In this document: in pieces, positions 1-9,726 of the stretch
Layout: every line of letters begins with the position of its first letter
How positions within the stretch are numbered: the first letter of the stretch is position 1
Assembly: GCA_963781955.1 (NCBI GenBank)
Contig: CAWAHU010000001.1
Coordinates: forward strand, 1,922,001-1,986,000
Direction of reading: 5' to 3'
DNA length: 64,000 nucleotides
From: Bog-473 sp963781955
GTDB taxonomy: Bacteria > Actinomycetota > Acidimicrobiia > Acidimicrobiales > RAAP-2
The notes under the pieces: generated by a model
What the model saw: only the letters and a program-made list of their open reading frames with translations
Database searches by the model: none
What the model was told of the DNA's origin: nothing
Made by a program: the position numbers and the translations under genes

Positions 1-1
1 C

Positions 2-85
2 CTGATCGGCCAGGTGCGCGCGCTCGACATGGACGAGGTGCGGCGCGCAGTGCGGGAGCACGACCAAGCGCACGCCGGAGCCTGA
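2..85 (+). CDS. C-terminal end of an unidentified protein (partial)
   Basis: An open frame enters from the left edge and stops at TGA 83-85. It encodes about 27 residues ending DEVRRAVREHDQAHAGA. The fragment is charged and probably helical. It is too short to identify. The next gene begins about 20 bases later on the same strand, so the two may be co-transcribed. Confidence 0.4.
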   Translation: MIGQVRALDMDEVRRAVREHDQAHAGA

Positions 86-104
86 GTCGAGCCGAGCGGT
101 CGCC

Positions 105-756
105 GTGGCGGAGGCCCACGGACAAGGCACCTGGGACGCCGCGCTACGCCGCCGCCGAGCGCTTGTTCCGCGCACAGGCCGACGAGACGCTCGTGGAGGT
201 GCTCGCGCCGTTGCGGCCCGGCCACGCGGTGGACCTCGGGGCGGGCGAGGGCCGCAACGCGCTCGGTCTGGCCCGCGCCGGCTGGCGGGTCACCGGGGTC
301 GACTCGTCCACGGTGGCACTCGAGCGCCTGGCTGCGCACGCCGCCGCCGAGGGGCTGACCATCGAGGCGGTCCACGGTGACTTGCTCGAGTATCTCGCCG
401 CCGCAGCCGCCCGTGGCCAGCGGTTCGACCTGGTGGTCCTCAGCTACCTGCACCCACCCGCGGCGGAGCGGGCGGCCCTGCTGCGCGCCGCTGCCGGCGC
501 CGTCGCCCCAGGGGGATACCTGTTCGTCGTGGGCCACCACAGGGACTCGCTGGGCGTCGTGGGACCACCCGATGCCGAACGGCTGTACGGCGAGGAGGAC
601 CTGGCCGGCGTGGGCGTGGGGACCGCCTTCGAGGTGCTCCGGCTCGAGCGCAGGGTGGGTCCGAGCGACCACGATCACCCCGCGGGTGTCGACGTGCTGC
701 TCTGGGCGCGGGCGCCCGGCGCGCCACCAGGCGAAGCGCCGTCGTCCCGAGGGTGA
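105..756 (+). CDS. Class I SAM-dependent methyltransferase (frameshifted near its N-terminus)
   Basis: The product is a small Rossmann-fold methyltransferase, probably cytosolic, with unknown acceptor. Motif I is AVDLGAGEGRNALGLA, followed by an acidic strand end (TGVDSS) and the post-motif FDLVVLSYLHPP. Reading from GTG 105 gives MAEAHGQGTWDA, while the rest of the expected N-terminus (RYAAAERLFRAQADETL) lies in the +1 frame from about position 142. Joining them rebuilds the usual start of this family, WDxRY. The span of 652 bases is one more than a multiple of three, so a single extra base near 139-142 explains the break. If the frameshift is real, translation could still begin at TTG 163, losing about 20 residues. 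Family assignment is good; function is unknown. Confidence 0.75.
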
Positions 757-774
757 GGATGAGTCGCCGGAGGG

Positions 775-2541
775 TCAGGCGACCGCGCCGGCCCAGTCCG
801 AGCCCGCGTGCACGGTGTGCGTATCGCGCCCCGAGCGCAGCACCCGCCCCGGCACGGCGCCGGTGAAGTCCCCGTCGCGCACGATCTCGACGCCGTTGAC
901 CAGGACGTGGCCCACGCCGACGGCCTCGGCGTAGAGGCGGCTCGACCCGCCCGGCAGGTCGTCACGCCGCCGCACCGGGCCGTGGCCGATGGAGGCGGGG
1001 TCGAAGACGACCACGTCGGCGAAGGTTCCCGGCACGAGCCGCCCCCGGTCGCGCAGCCCGTAGAGCCGGGCCGGGACGTCGGTCAGCAGCCGCACCGCCT
1101 GCTCCCAGCCGAGGAGGCCGCGCGCCCGCACGCCCTCGCCCAGCAGCGACGTCGAGTAGACGGCCCCGCACATGGTGTCGAGGTGCGCACCTGCGTCCGA
1201 CCCGCCGACGATGGCCCGCGGGTCGCGCCACGTCTCGGCGCGCAGGACCCAGTCCTCTTCCGTCTCGGGGATGGGCGGGCACAGCCCCGTGCGCAGGCGG
1301 TCGGCCACCACCACGTCGAGCAGAGCGTCGAAGGGCGTCACGCCCCGGTCGCGGGCCACCTCCCCAACCGAGCGCCCTTCGACATCCGCGTTCTCCGGGG
1401 CGAAGGTCTCCTCGAAGATCAGCCGGTCCCACTGGGACAGAGCACGCAGGATCCCCGCCTCGTCGGACTGCGCCCCGGCGTCGAGTCGGCGGCGGGTCTC
1501 GGGATCGGCCAGCGCGGCCGCCCGATCCTGCACGGGGAGTGCGAACACCTCGCGCCAGCCGGGGAGCCCGTCGAGGATGGCGCCCGTCTCGAAGCTCAGC
1601 CGCAACCGCATGGTGTGCGGCAGGGTGAGCGCCACCACGGTGGCGCCACGCTCGGCCGCCGCGCTGCCCGCCGCCAGCTGGCTCCAGACACCGTCGGGAT
1701 TGCGGGCCGACACGCCGAGCACGTTCCAGTTCACCGGCCGGTCGGCCAGGAGCGACATGGTGGCCAGGAAGTCCACCTCGTCCTCGCTGAACCCGTTCAG
1801 GCAGCCCGGCACGATGAGCTCCACCGTGGTCCCCTCGTGGGCGCGGACGGCGGAGGCGAGCCGCTCCAGCTCGGCCCGGCCCGCGGCGCGTGACGGGACG
1901 GGCTGACCGTCGCCGTCGTTGTGGGTGTGCGCCTGCGAGGTCGAGAACCCCAGCGCACCCTCGTCGAGCGCCGCGTGCAGCGCCGCCTCCAGGGCGTCGA
2001 GGTCCTCGACCGACGCCGTCCCGCCGACGGCGCGCTCCCCCATGACCAGGCGACGCAACGTCGAATGCCCCACCAAGAAGCCGGCGTTCACGGCCACGCG
2101 GCCGTCGAGGCGGCTGAGCCACCCGCCGAACGAGGTCCAGTCCCAGGGGAGTCCGGTCCGCAGCGCAGCCAGGGGCATGCCCTCGACCCGGGCCATCATC
2201 TCGATCACGTAGTCGGCGTGGCCCTTGCCCGGCGCCAGCGGCGCCAGTGAGAACCCGCAGTTGCCCCCGAGCACGGTGGTGACGCCGTGCAGCGGCGACG
2301 GGCTTGCATTGGGGTCCCAGAAGAGCTGCGCGTCGTAGTGGGTGTGCAGGTCGACGAAGCCCGGGGCCACCATGAGGCCCGACGCGTCGAGCACACGGTC
2401 GGCCCGGCCCGCGCCGGTACCAGCCGCGGCGCCGGGGGCGACGGCAGTGACCCGGTCGTCCTCAATCAGCACGTCGGCCCGGAACGGGGCCGCCCCGGTG
2501 CCGTCGACCACCGTCCCACCCATGACGGCGACCGTGCTCAC
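775..2541 (-). CDS. N-acyl-D-amino-acid deacylase-like amidohydrolase
   Basis: This is a 588-residue metal-dependent amidohydrolase of the D-aminoacylase/dihydroorotase-like group. The N-terminal strand VAVMGGTVVDGTG leads to the metal motif DLHTHYD (His66 and His68), then GNCGFS near residue 94, and a C-terminal metal-site segment GGSDAGAH, followed by GTFADVVVFDP. Such enzymes hydrolyse N-acyl-D-amino acids or related cyclic amides; the substrate here is unknown. GTG 2541 was chosen because it precedes the first beta strand and overlaps the stop of the aldehyde dehydrogenase by four bases (GTGA), which implies translational coupling. A second member lies at 6836-8549. Confidence 0.85.
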   Translation of the reverse strand: MSTVAVMGGTVVDGTGAAPFRADVLIEDDRVTAVAPGAAAGTGAGRADRVLDASGLMVAPGFVDLHTHYDAQLFWDPNASPSPLHGVTTVLGGNCGFSLAPLAPGKGHADYVIEMMARVEGMPLAALRTGLPWDWTSFGGWLSRLDGRVAVNAGFLVGHSTLRRLVMGERAVGGTASVEDLDALEAALHAALDEGALGFSTSQAHTHNDGDGQPVPSRAAGRAELERLASAVRAHEGTTVELIVPGCLNGFSEDEVDFLATMSLLADRPVNWNVLGVSARNPDGVWSQLAAGSAAAERGATVVALTLPHTMRLRLSFETGAILDGLPGWREVFALPVQDRAAALADPETRRRLDAGAQSDEAGILRALSQWDRLIFEETFAPENADVEGRSVGEVARDRGVTPFDALLDVVVADRLRTGLCPPIPETEEDWVLRAETWRDPRAIVGGSDAGAHLDTMCGAVYSTSLLGEGVRARGLLGWEQAVRLLTDVPARLYGLRDRGRLVPGTFADVVVFDPASIGHGPVRRRDDLPGGSSRLYAEAVGVGHVLVNGVEIVRDGDFTGAVPGRVLRSGRDTHTVHAGSDWAGAVA

Positions 2542-4040
2542 CGGGCCCCCTGTGCCGCACCCTGCGCCGCCGGGCCCGGACGCACCACCCGGACCCGCTG
2601 GCGGGCGAAGGCCTGCATGCCCTCGGTGCCCAGCTCGACGCCGAAACCCGACTGCTTCCACCCGCCCATGGGCGCGTGCATGTCCACCGACGCGATCCCG
2701 TGCGTGTTGACGAACACGGTGCCGGCGCAGAGCCGGGATGCCACGTCGGCCGTGAGGTCACCGTCGTTGCTCCACACCGACGCACACAGGCCGAAGCTGG
2801 AGTCGTTCGCGGCCCGCACCGCGTCCTCCAGGTCGTCGTAGGGGATCACGGGGAGGGCGGGCGCGAACTGTTCCTCGGTAACGATGGCCGCGTCCGCCGG
2901 CGGGTCGACCACCAGTGCCGGGACGACGAAGTAGCCGCCCGACCCATCGTCCTCCGCCCGCAGGCGACCGGGCCGCACCACGGTGGCACCCGAGGACGCC
3001 GCCGCGGCGATCATGCGCTCGACCCGGTCCCGCGCTCCCGCCGTGTGCACCGGACCCATGGTCACATTCTCGACCAGGCCGTCGCCCACCAGCTCGTCGG
3101 CCAGGCGGTCGGCCAGCGCGTCCACCGTCTCGCCCAGGCGGTCGCGGTGCACGTAGAGACGCTTGATCGCCATGCACACCTGGCCACTAGTCACGAACGC
3201 GGCCTCGACGACGCGCGAGGCCAGCGTGGCGTCGGCCGCCACGTCGGGGGCCAAGATGGCCGGGTCGTTGCCGCCCAGCTCGAGGACGACCGGCCGGGTC
3301 GTGGCGGCGGCCGCGGCCATCACCGCCCGGCCCGTGCCCACACCGCCGGTGAAGGAGACCATGTCGACGTCGGGGTGGCCGACGAGCGCCGCGCCCAGCG
3401 CGGCGTCGGGGCCGTTCACGACGTTGAGCACCCCGGGCGGGAGCCCCTCGGCCATGGCGGCCGTTACCAGCAGGACGGTGGCGGGGCAGGAGGGCGGAGC
3501 CTTCACCACGACGGTGTCACCGGCCAGGAGCGCCGGGAGGACCTTGTTGGCCATCACCGACACCGGCCAGTTGAACGGGAGCACGGCGGCCACGACGCCG
3601 TGGGGCACCCACTCGACCCTCGTGGCGCCGCCCGGTGGCTCGCGCGCCGCGAGCGCCTCGGCCACCATGGGGGCGAACGCGGTGGCCATGCCACCCATCG
3701 TGCCCGTGTCGAAGATCGCCTCGACGTGGGTCTTGCCGTGTTCGCGGGTCAGCAAGCGTGCCAGGTCGTCCGCCTCGATCCGCGCCGTCGCCCGCCCGGA
3801 CGCGGCCACGACCAGCTCCGCCCGCTCCTCCATCGAGCGGGCCGCCCACGCCCGCTGGGAGCGGCGCGCCGCCCGCACCGCATCGTCGAGCTGCTCGGGC
3901 GTGGTCGACGGCGCGTCGAGAACGACTTCGGCGGGACGAGCCGGGTTGGTGACCGGGTAGGTGCCGTCCCGACCCATCACGACGTCTCCACCGATGACGA
4001 TCCCGACACCGGTCGCGACCAGCTCGGCGTGTGCGGTCAT
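2538..4040 (-). CDS. NAD(P)-dependent aldehyde dehydrogenase
   Basis: The 500-residue protein is a full-length ALDH, which oxidises an aldehyde to a carboxylic acid. Visible elements are PFNWP at residues 155-159 with the oxyanion Asn157, the cofactor-binding Lys180, the catalytic Glu254 in LELGGN, and the nucleophile Cys289 in TSGQVC. A C-terminal GGWKQSGFG motif is also present. The ATG at 4040 starts MTAHAELVATG; the longer open frame upstream is untypical and would run through the regulatory palindrome at 4088-4101. The gene heads a two-gene unit with the deacylase-like amidohydrolase and is divergent from the amidohydrolase at 4108. The aldehyde substrate is not evident. Confidence 0.92.
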   Translation of the reverse strand: MTAHAELVATGVGIVIGGDVVMGRDGTYPVTNPARPAEVVLDAPSTTPEQLDDAVRAARRSQRAWAARSMEERAELVVAASGRATARIEADDLARLLTREHGKTHVEAIFDTGTMGGMATAFAPMVAEALAAREPPGGATRVEWVPHGVVAAVLPFNWPVSVMANKVLPALLAGDTVVVKAPPSCPATVLLVTAAMAEGLPPGVLNVVNGPDAALGAALVGHPDVDMVSFTGGVGTGRAVMAAAAATTRPVVLELGGNDPAILAPDVAADATLASRVVEAAFVTSGQVCMAIKRLYVHRDRLGETVDALADRLADELVGDGLVENVTMGPVHTAGARDRVERMIAAAASSGATVVRPGRLRAEDDGSGGYFVVPALVVDPPADAAIVTEEQFAPALPVIPYDDLEDAVRAANDSSFGLCASVWSNDGDLTADVASRLCAGTVFVNTHGIASVDMHAPMGGWKQSGFGVELGTEGMQAFARQRVRVVRPGPAAQGAAQGAR

Positions 4041-4087
4041 GTGACAACCCCCGGCTCTGACGGCTTTGCTGACGATGCCGACTTTGC

Positions 4088-4101
4088 TGACGATAGTGTC
4101 A
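4088..4101. promoter_or_regulatory. Candidate operator, TGAC-N6-GTCA palindrome (site 1)
   Basis: The sequence TGACGATAGTGTCA matches the outer half-sites of a palindrome found eight times in the window, with a poor centre. It lies in the divergent spacer, 47 bases from the aldehyde dehydrogenase start and just before the amidohydrolase GTG at 4108. It is the weakest-centred copy along with site 8. Confidence 0.5.
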
Positions 4102-4107
4102 CCTTTC

Positions 4108-5331
4108 GTGGGAGCCGTCGAGACGCAGCACCGGGCCACCCTGCTGCCCGACCCCGAGCCACGGCCGGTGCGGGTACCCGTGATCTCGGTCGACGACCAC
4201 CTCATCGAACCACCCGGCCTCTTCGAGGGCCGGGTGCCCTCGCGCCTCGCCGAGGCCGCGCCCCGCGTGGTGGAGGGCGAGGACGGCGCGCAGGCCTGGC
4301 TCTTCGAAGGGAACCGCTATCCCAACGTGGGTCTCAACGCCGTGGTCGGCCGGCCTCGGGACGAGTGGAGCATGGAACCGGCGCGCTTCGACGAGATGCG
4401 TCCCGGCTGCTACGACATCGACGAGCGCATCGCCGACATGGACCGGGCCGGGATCTGGGCCTCGCTGTGCTTCCCCTCGCTGGTGTCGGGCTTCTGCGGC
4501 TCGGTCTACTCCCGTGCGCACGACAAGGAGCTCGGCCTGGCGTGCCTGCGTGCCTTCAACGACTGGCATATCGAGGAGTGGGCCGGCCCGCACCCCGAGC
4601 GCATCATCCCCTTGCAGCTGCCCTGGCTGTCCGACGTGGAGGTGGCAACAGCCGAGGTGCGGGTCAACGCAGCGCGCGGCTTCAAGGCGGTCAGCTTCCC
4701 GGAGTTCCCCGCCCAGCTGGGCCTGCCGTCGATCTTCAGCGGGGCGTGGGACCCGTTCTTCGCCGCCTGCGAGGAGACCGGCACCGTCGTCTGCCTGCAC
4801 ACCGGTGCCTCGGCGTGGGCCCCGCTCCCCTCGCCCGACCCTCCCTTCGAGCTCCTGCCCACTGTGTTCCCGGTCAACGCGCTGCTGGCCGCCGGCGAGT
4901 GGCTCTGGTCCGGTGTCGCGCTGCGCTTCGGCGGCCTGCAGATCGCGCTCTCCGAAGGCGGCATCGGCTGGGTGCCCATGTTGATGGACCGGGCCGACTA
5001 CGTGCTCGGGCACTCGGCGTCGGGCACCGAGAGCACCGCCTGGCCCACCGACATGCTGCCGAGCGAGGTGCTGCGGAGGAACTTCTGGTTCTGCTCCATC
5101 GACGACCCCTCCGCCGTCGCCCAACGCTACGTCATCGGCGTGGACCACATCATGGTGGAGAGCGACTACCCACATGCCGACTCGACGTGGCCCGACACCC
5201 AGCGCGTCCTCGTCGACACCTGGGGAGCGCTGCCCGAGGACGAGCTGCGGGCCGTGGCAGCCGGCAACGCCGCCCACCTCTTCCGCCATCCGCTCCCCCC
5301 GGCCGACGACTGGCGGACACCGGCAGCGTGA
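4108..5331 (+). CDS. Amidohydrolase-2 family protein (ACMSD/resorcylate-decarboxylase-like)
   Basis: This 407-residue TIM-barrel protein belongs to the amidohydrolase-2 group, whose members are metal-dependent hydrolases or non-oxidative decarboxylases. It has the early segment SVDDHLIEPP, NVGLNAVVGRP, and the late metal-site segment ESDYPHADSTWPD. It is clearly paralogous to the protein at 45495-46787, sharing these same segments. Such genes are common in actinobacterial lipid and aromatic degradation clusters, but the reaction is unknown. GTG 4108 is the first plausible start; GTG 4168 would leave more room for the operator at 4088-4101 and match the paralogue's N-terminal length better. 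The next gene follows after 10 bases. Confidence 0.82.
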   Translation: MGAVETQHRATLLPDPEPRPVRVPVISVDDHLIEPPGLFEGRVPSRLAEAAPRVVEGEDGAQAWLFEGNRYPNVGLNAVVGRPRDEWSMEPARFDEMRPGCYDIDERIADMDRAGIWASLCFPSLVSGFCGSVYSRAHDKELGLACLRAFNDWHIEEWAGPHPERIIPLQLPWLSDVEVATAEVRVNAARGFKAVSFPEFPAQLGLPSIFSGAWDPFFAACEETGTVVCLHTGASAWAPLPSPDPPFELLPTVFPVNALLAAGEWLWSGVALRFGGLQIALSEGGIGWVPMLMDRADYVLGHSASGTESTAWPTDMLPSEVLRRNFWFCSIDDPSAVAQRYVIGVDHIMVESDYPHADSTWPDTQRVLVDTWGALPEDELRAVAAGNAAHLFRHPLPPADDWRTPAA

Positions 5332-5341
5332 GGCCGGCGGG

Positions 5342-6817
5342 GTGACACCGCTCCCGCCCCGAGCCGGGCCGGTGGTCGACGCCGACGGCCACGTGGTCGA
5401 GCCGCCCGCCGCCTGGGCCGGCCTACCCGACGGGTGCCGGCCCGAGATCGTCGCCGACGCGCGGGGCTACGAGCACGTGACCGTGGCCGGCACCGAGATC
5501 CTGGCGGTGCCGCTCGGCACGCTGGCCCGTCCCGGGTCGGCCTTCGACGACCCGGCCGCCTTCCGGCCCCTGGCCGACGCCCAGCCGGGCGGCGCCGACC
5601 CGCACGCCCGCCTGGCCGACATGGACGCCGAGGGCATCGACCAGGCAGTGCTCTATCCCACCATCGGGCTCTACTTCTCGGTGGTCGAGGACCTGGACGC
5701 GGCCGTCCGCCTGGCCGCCGCCTACAACGACTGGCTGGCCGGCTACTGCGCCGCCGATCCGTCCCGGCTGTTCGGGGCGGCCATGGTGCCGCTGCAGGAT
5801 CCCGCCGCAGCGGCCCGCGAGCTCCGCCGGGCCGTGACCGAGCTCGGCTTCGTGGGCGGCTTCGTGCGGCCCAATCCGTGCTTGGGCCGCTCGCTGCCGC
5901 ACCGTGCCTACGACGTGCTGTGGGACGCGGCCGAGGAGCTCGACGTGCCCGTCGGCATCCACGAGGGCAGCTCGGTCATCGTGCCGACCCTGGGGGCGGA
6001 CCGCCCGTTCAATCCGCTCGTCCTCCATGCGGCGTCGCACTCGTTCGAGCAGATGCTCGCCTGCGCGCAACTGATCGCCTTCGGCGTGCTCGAGCGCCAC
6101 CCGGGCCTGCGTGTCGTGTTCCTCGAGTCCTCGGGGGGCTGGGCGCCGTTCTGGCTGGAGCGCCTCGACGAACAGGCGGCGTCCTTCGGGGGCTTCTGCC
6201 CCGACCTGCGGCTGCGGCCCTCGGAGTACTTCGCCCGCCAGTGCGCCATCAGCTTCGAGGTCGACGAGCGCACCCTGCCCGCGCTGGTCCCCTTCGTCGG
6301 CGCCGGGCGCGTCGTGTGGGGCAGCGACTACCCGCACCACGACGCCACCTTCCCCGGCGCCGTCGACGCGCTCCGGGACACCCTGACCCCGTGCCCCACC
6401 GCAGTGCAGGCCAAGGTGCTCGGGCTGAACGCTCGGCGCATCCACCGCCTCCCGGCGCTCCAGGGTGGGCCCGGAGGGCTCGTGGCCGACTACTTCGCCG
6501 CCGTGACCGCCCAGGATCCCGAGATGCTGGGCGGCCTCTTCTCCGACGACGCCGTCCTCGACGTGGACGGGGACCGCCGGGTGGGGCGTGACGCCGTGCT
6601 CTCCTACTACACCGAGCGCACGTTCACGTTCGAGGACTTCCGGCCCGCACCCCGGCCGCTGAGCGTCGAAGGCACCACGGTCACCGTGGACATCGACGTG
6701 CACATCGGCGGCGCGGACTCCACGGTACGTGACGTGATCGAGACCGACGGCGAGCACATCACCTCGGTCCAGGTCGCCGGGTTCGCCGACGCACTGCGCG
6801 CCGCCGGCCGGGACTGA
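5342..6817 (+). CDS. Amidohydrolase-2 protein with C-terminal SnoaL-like domain
   Basis: The 491-residue product joins two folds. Residues 1 to about 370 form an amidohydrolase-2 barrel with VVDADGHVVEPP near residue 12 and the metal-site segment WGSDYPHHDATFPG near residue 330. From about residue 380 a SnoaL/NTF2-like domain begins (VADYFAAVTAQDPEMLGGLF, later RRVGRDAVLSYY). NTF2-like domains usually form a cone that binds a hydrophobic small molecule. GTG 5342 is chosen because it sits 10 bases after the previous stop and directly precedes the first strand. The gene is probably co-transcribed with the upstream paralogue. Substrate and reaction are unknown. Confidence 0.8.
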   Translation: MTPLPPRAGPVVDADGHVVEPPAAWAGLPDGCRPEIVADARGYEHVTVAGTEILAVPLGTLARPGSAFDDPAAFRPLADAQPGGADPHARLADMDAEGIDQAVLYPTIGLYFSVVEDLDAAVRLAAAYNDWLAGYCAADPSRLFGAAMVPLQDPAAAARELRRAVTELGFVGGFVRPNPCLGRSLPHRAYDVLWDAAEELDVPVGIHEGSSVIVPTLGADRPFNPLVLHAASHSFEQMLACAQLIAFGVLERHPGLRVVFLESSGGWAPFWLERLDEQAASFGGFCPDLRLRPSEYFARQCAISFEVDERTLPALVPFVGAGRVVWGSDYPHHDATFPGAVDALRDTLTPCPTAVQAKVLGLNARRIHRLPALQGGPGGLVADYFAAVTAQDPEMLGGLFSDDAVLDVDGDRRVGRDAVLSYYTERTFTFEDFRPAPRPLSVEGTTVTVDIDVHIGGADSTVRDVIETDGEHITSVQVAGFADALRAAGRD

Positions 6818-6835
6818 GCAGAGTCGGCCGCGGCG

Positions 6836-8549
6836 TCAGGCCGTCGGGGCCGGCTGCGGTCCGCGCAGGAGGCGGCCCGGCCGTTCGCCGGTCGGCTCGT
6901 CGTGCTCGCGCACCACGACGCCCGACTTCATCGTCGCCACGTAGCCCCGCGCCCGTTGGATCAGCCGCTTTCCCGACGCCGGCAGGTCGTAGACCATCTC
7001 GGGCGGCTCGAGGGCGAGGGTGTCGTGGTCGATGACATTGACGTCGGCCAGGTAGCCGGGCGCCAGCACGCCACGGTCCTTGAAGCCATAGAGCTCCGCC
7101 GTGCGCTGCGTCTGCAGGTGCACCGCGGTCTCGAGCGGGAGCCGCTCGCCCCGGGTGCGGTCGCGGGTCCAGTGGGTGAGCATGAAGGTGGGCAGGCTGG
7201 CGTCGCACAGGACGCCGCAGTGGGCGCCGCCGTCGCCCAGGCCGAGCACCGTGGCGGGGTGGGTGAGCATCTCGCGCACGGCGTCGAGGTTGCCCTCTGC
7301 GTAGTCGAACAGCGGCAGATAGAGCAGCTCCCGGCCGTCGCGCTGGAGCATGAGGTCGTAGAGCACCTCGTCGACCGAGCGTCCCTGCGCGGCGGCCAGC
7401 GCCGTCACGCTGCGGCCGGGTGCCGGCTCGTAGTCGGGCGGGTCGCCCAGGGGGAACAGCCTGTGGAGGTTGGACCGGAGCAGGCCGACGAAGCCGCCGG
7501 GCCGGGGCTCCTCGCCCAGGATGGCGGCGCGCACCTCGGGCGTGCGCATGCGGGCCACCCGCTCGCCGAGGGGCAGCCCGGCGATCTCCTGGTAGGCCCG
7601 GTGGTGGGCGAAGGGGTGGGTGGTCGACTGGAAGCCGACCATGATCGACGCCGGCTTGCCCGCCACCTGGGGGACCAGCCAGGCGCCGCGCCGGTTGGCG
7701 GCCACACCCCGGTCGACCCACTCGCGCCACAGGTCAGGGGCGAAGTCGGGCTGGAGCACCTGGTAGGTCACGGGCACGCCGGCGCGCACGCGAGATCTCC
7801 GACATCCAGGCGAACTCGTGGTCGAGGTCCATCATGTCGCTGGCTACCGAGAACACGCGGTGCCCGGCCTTGCCCAACGCCTCGCCGATGGCGATCAGCT
7901 CGCTGGCCGCGGCGGTGGTCCCGGCCGCCAGCTCGCCGTCCTTGGCCCGGTGGAGCACGGTGCGCGTGGTGGAGGCGCCGATGGCACCCGCCCGGACCGC
8001 CTCGCGGACGAGGGAGGCCATCTCGGCCACCTCCTCGCCCGTGGCCGTGTCGTTGGCCCGGCCCTCGCCCAGCACGTAGGCGCGCAGCGCGCCGTGCGGC
8101 ACCAGGCTGGCCACATCGAGCACGCGGGCCGTGCGGTCGACCTCGTCGAGGTACTCGCCGAAGCTCTCCCAGTTCCACGTCACCCCCTCGGCCAGCGCCG
8201 AGCCCGGGATGTCCTCGACGCCCTCCATGAGCTGGATCAGCCAGTCGCGGTCCGCGCTGCGGGCCGGGGCGAATCCCACCCCGCAGTTGCCCATCACGAC
8301 GGTGGTCACGCCGTGCCACCCCGACGGCGAGACCTCGGGGTCCCAGGTGACCTGCCCGTCGTAGTGGGTGTGGATGTCGACCCAGCCGGGCGTCACCATC
8401 ATGCCCTCGGCGTCGACCACCCGCCGGGCCGTGCCGTCGACCTGGCCCACCGCGGTGACGATGCGGCCGTCGATGGCCACGTCGCCCACCACCGGGGCGC
8501 GGCCCGAACCGTCGATGATCGTGCCGCCGCGGATGATCAGGTCGTGCAT
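6836..8549 (-). CDS. D-aminoacylase-like amidohydrolase (frameshifted)
   Basis: One gene of about 570 residues is split into two frames. From ATG 8549 the first part gives MHDLIIRGGTIIDGSG, the metal motif DIHTHYD, GNCGVGF, and ends usefully at FAWMSEISR. The second part resumes in another frame with AGVPVTYQVLQPDFAPDLW and runs to 6836, containing LGLGDGGAHCGVL and a typical C-terminal GYLADVNVID strand. The break lies at about 7785-7793. The full span is one base more than a multiple of three, so one extra base accounts for it. The enzyme resembles the one at 775-2541 but has clearly diverged. Read as written, both halves would be inactive. Confidence 0.8.
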
Positions 8550-8580
8550 GGCTGCTCCTCCCCCGCCGGCTGCCGCCGGG

Positions 8581-9618
8581 CTACACCCAGCTTCGCAGCT
8601 TCTCGATCATGACGACAGGATCGCCGCCCACCGGGTTGACGTTGAGGTGGGTCACGCCCGCCTCGGCCAGGGCCGCCACCTTCTCCTTGATGGCCGACTC
8701 GGTCCCGCACAGCGTGGTGGCCTCGAGCAGCTCCGCCGGCACGAGGGCCGCGGCCTCTTGCTTCTGGCCCGACAGGTACAGGTCCTGGATCTCGGCCGCT
8801 TCCCTCTCGTAGCCGTAGCGGCAGGCCAGCGCGTTGTAGAAGTTGTGGCCCTTGGCGCCCATCCCCCCGATGTAGAGGGCGAGCATGGGCCGGCTGAGAT
8901 CGCGGACCGACGCCACCTCGGACTCCTCGCCGATGGCGAAGAGGCCGCCGGCAGCGATCTGCAGGGTCCCCAGCGACGGGTCGCGCTTGGCCGTACCCTC
9001 GGCCAGCGAGTCGCCGAAGACGTCCTTGGCCTTCTCGGGGACGTAGAAGATGGGCAGCCAGCCGTCGGCCACCTCCGCCGTCAAGGCGACGTTCTTCTCA
9101 CCCAGCGACGCCACCCAGATGGGGATCCGCGATCGCACCGGGTGGTTGATGATCTTCAGCGGCTTGCCCAGACCGGTCCCCTGCCCCTCGGGCAGCGGGA
9201 TGTGGTACGCCGCGCCGTCGTGGGTGAGCGGTGCCTCCCGGGCCCACACCTGCCGGCAGATCTCGATGATCTCGCGGGTGCGCGCCAAGGGCCGGTCGTA
9301 GGGCACACCGTGGAAGCCCTCGATCACCTGCGGTCCCGACGCCCCCAGGCCGAGGACGCAGCGGCCGCCGGACAGCGCGTCGACGCCGGCCGCCGTCATG
9401 GCGATGAGGGTGGGTGTGCGGCTGTAGATGGGCAGGATGGCCGAGCCGATCTCGACCTGCTCCGTCTTGGCCGCGAGGTAGCCCATGAAGCTCGGCGCGT
9501 CGAAGCTGTAGGCCTCGGCCACCCACGCCACGTCCAGCCCCACCTTCTCGAGCTCGGCGACCTGGCGCGCCGCCTCCTCGTAGTTGCCGGCGTAATTCAG
9601 CTGCATGGACAGCTTCAC
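8581..9618 (-). CDS. LLM-class (luciferase-like) F420-dependent oxidoreductase
   Basis: This 345-residue protein has the luciferase-like monooxygenase TIM-barrel pattern: KLSMQLNYAG at the first strand, AWVAEAYSFDAPSFMGYLAA, GSAILPIYSRTPTLIAMTAA, GRCVLGLGASGPQVIEGFHG, and IPIWVASLGEKNVALTAEVADGWLP. These segments are typical of actinobacterial F420-dependent dehydrogenases/reductases, although FMN use cannot be excluded from sequence. The start is GTG 9618. The gene lies 31 bases downstream of the amidohydrolase start and reads in the same direction, so it could be the upstream gene of one transcript. Substrate unknown. Confidence 0.88.
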   Translation of the reverse strand: MKLSMQLNYAGNYEEAARQVAELEKVGLDVAWVAEAYSFDAPSFMGYLAAKTEQVEIGSAILPIYSRTPTLIAMTAAGVDALSGGRCVLGLGASGPQVIEGFHGVPYDRPLARTREIIEICRQVWAREAPLTHDGAAYHIPLPEGQGTGLGKPLKIINHPVRSRIPIWVASLGEKNVALTAEVADGWLPIFYVPEKAKDVFGDSLAEGTAKRDPSLGTLQIAAGGLFAIGEESEVASVRDLSRPMLALYIGGMGAKGHNFYNALACRYGYEREAAEIQDLYLSGQKQEAAALVPAELLEATTLCGTESAIKEKVAALAEAGVTHLNVNPVGGDPVVMIEKLRSWV

Positions 9619-9726
9619 GTGGTCCTCCCCTTCGTCCGCGGTGCGGGCGTCGAGCCTAGATCAGGTGGCCCGAACCCCTCCCGGTCGCCCGGGCCGTCCC
9701 GGCGGTCCGGCTCTAGCATCGGACGC

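Noticed and set aside
2676..5345. Very long plus-strand open frame opposite the aldehyde dehydrogenase
   Set aside because: It is a GC-rich shadow: the opposite strand carries a clear ALDH and the translated product is rich in Arg, Gly, His with no domain pattern.
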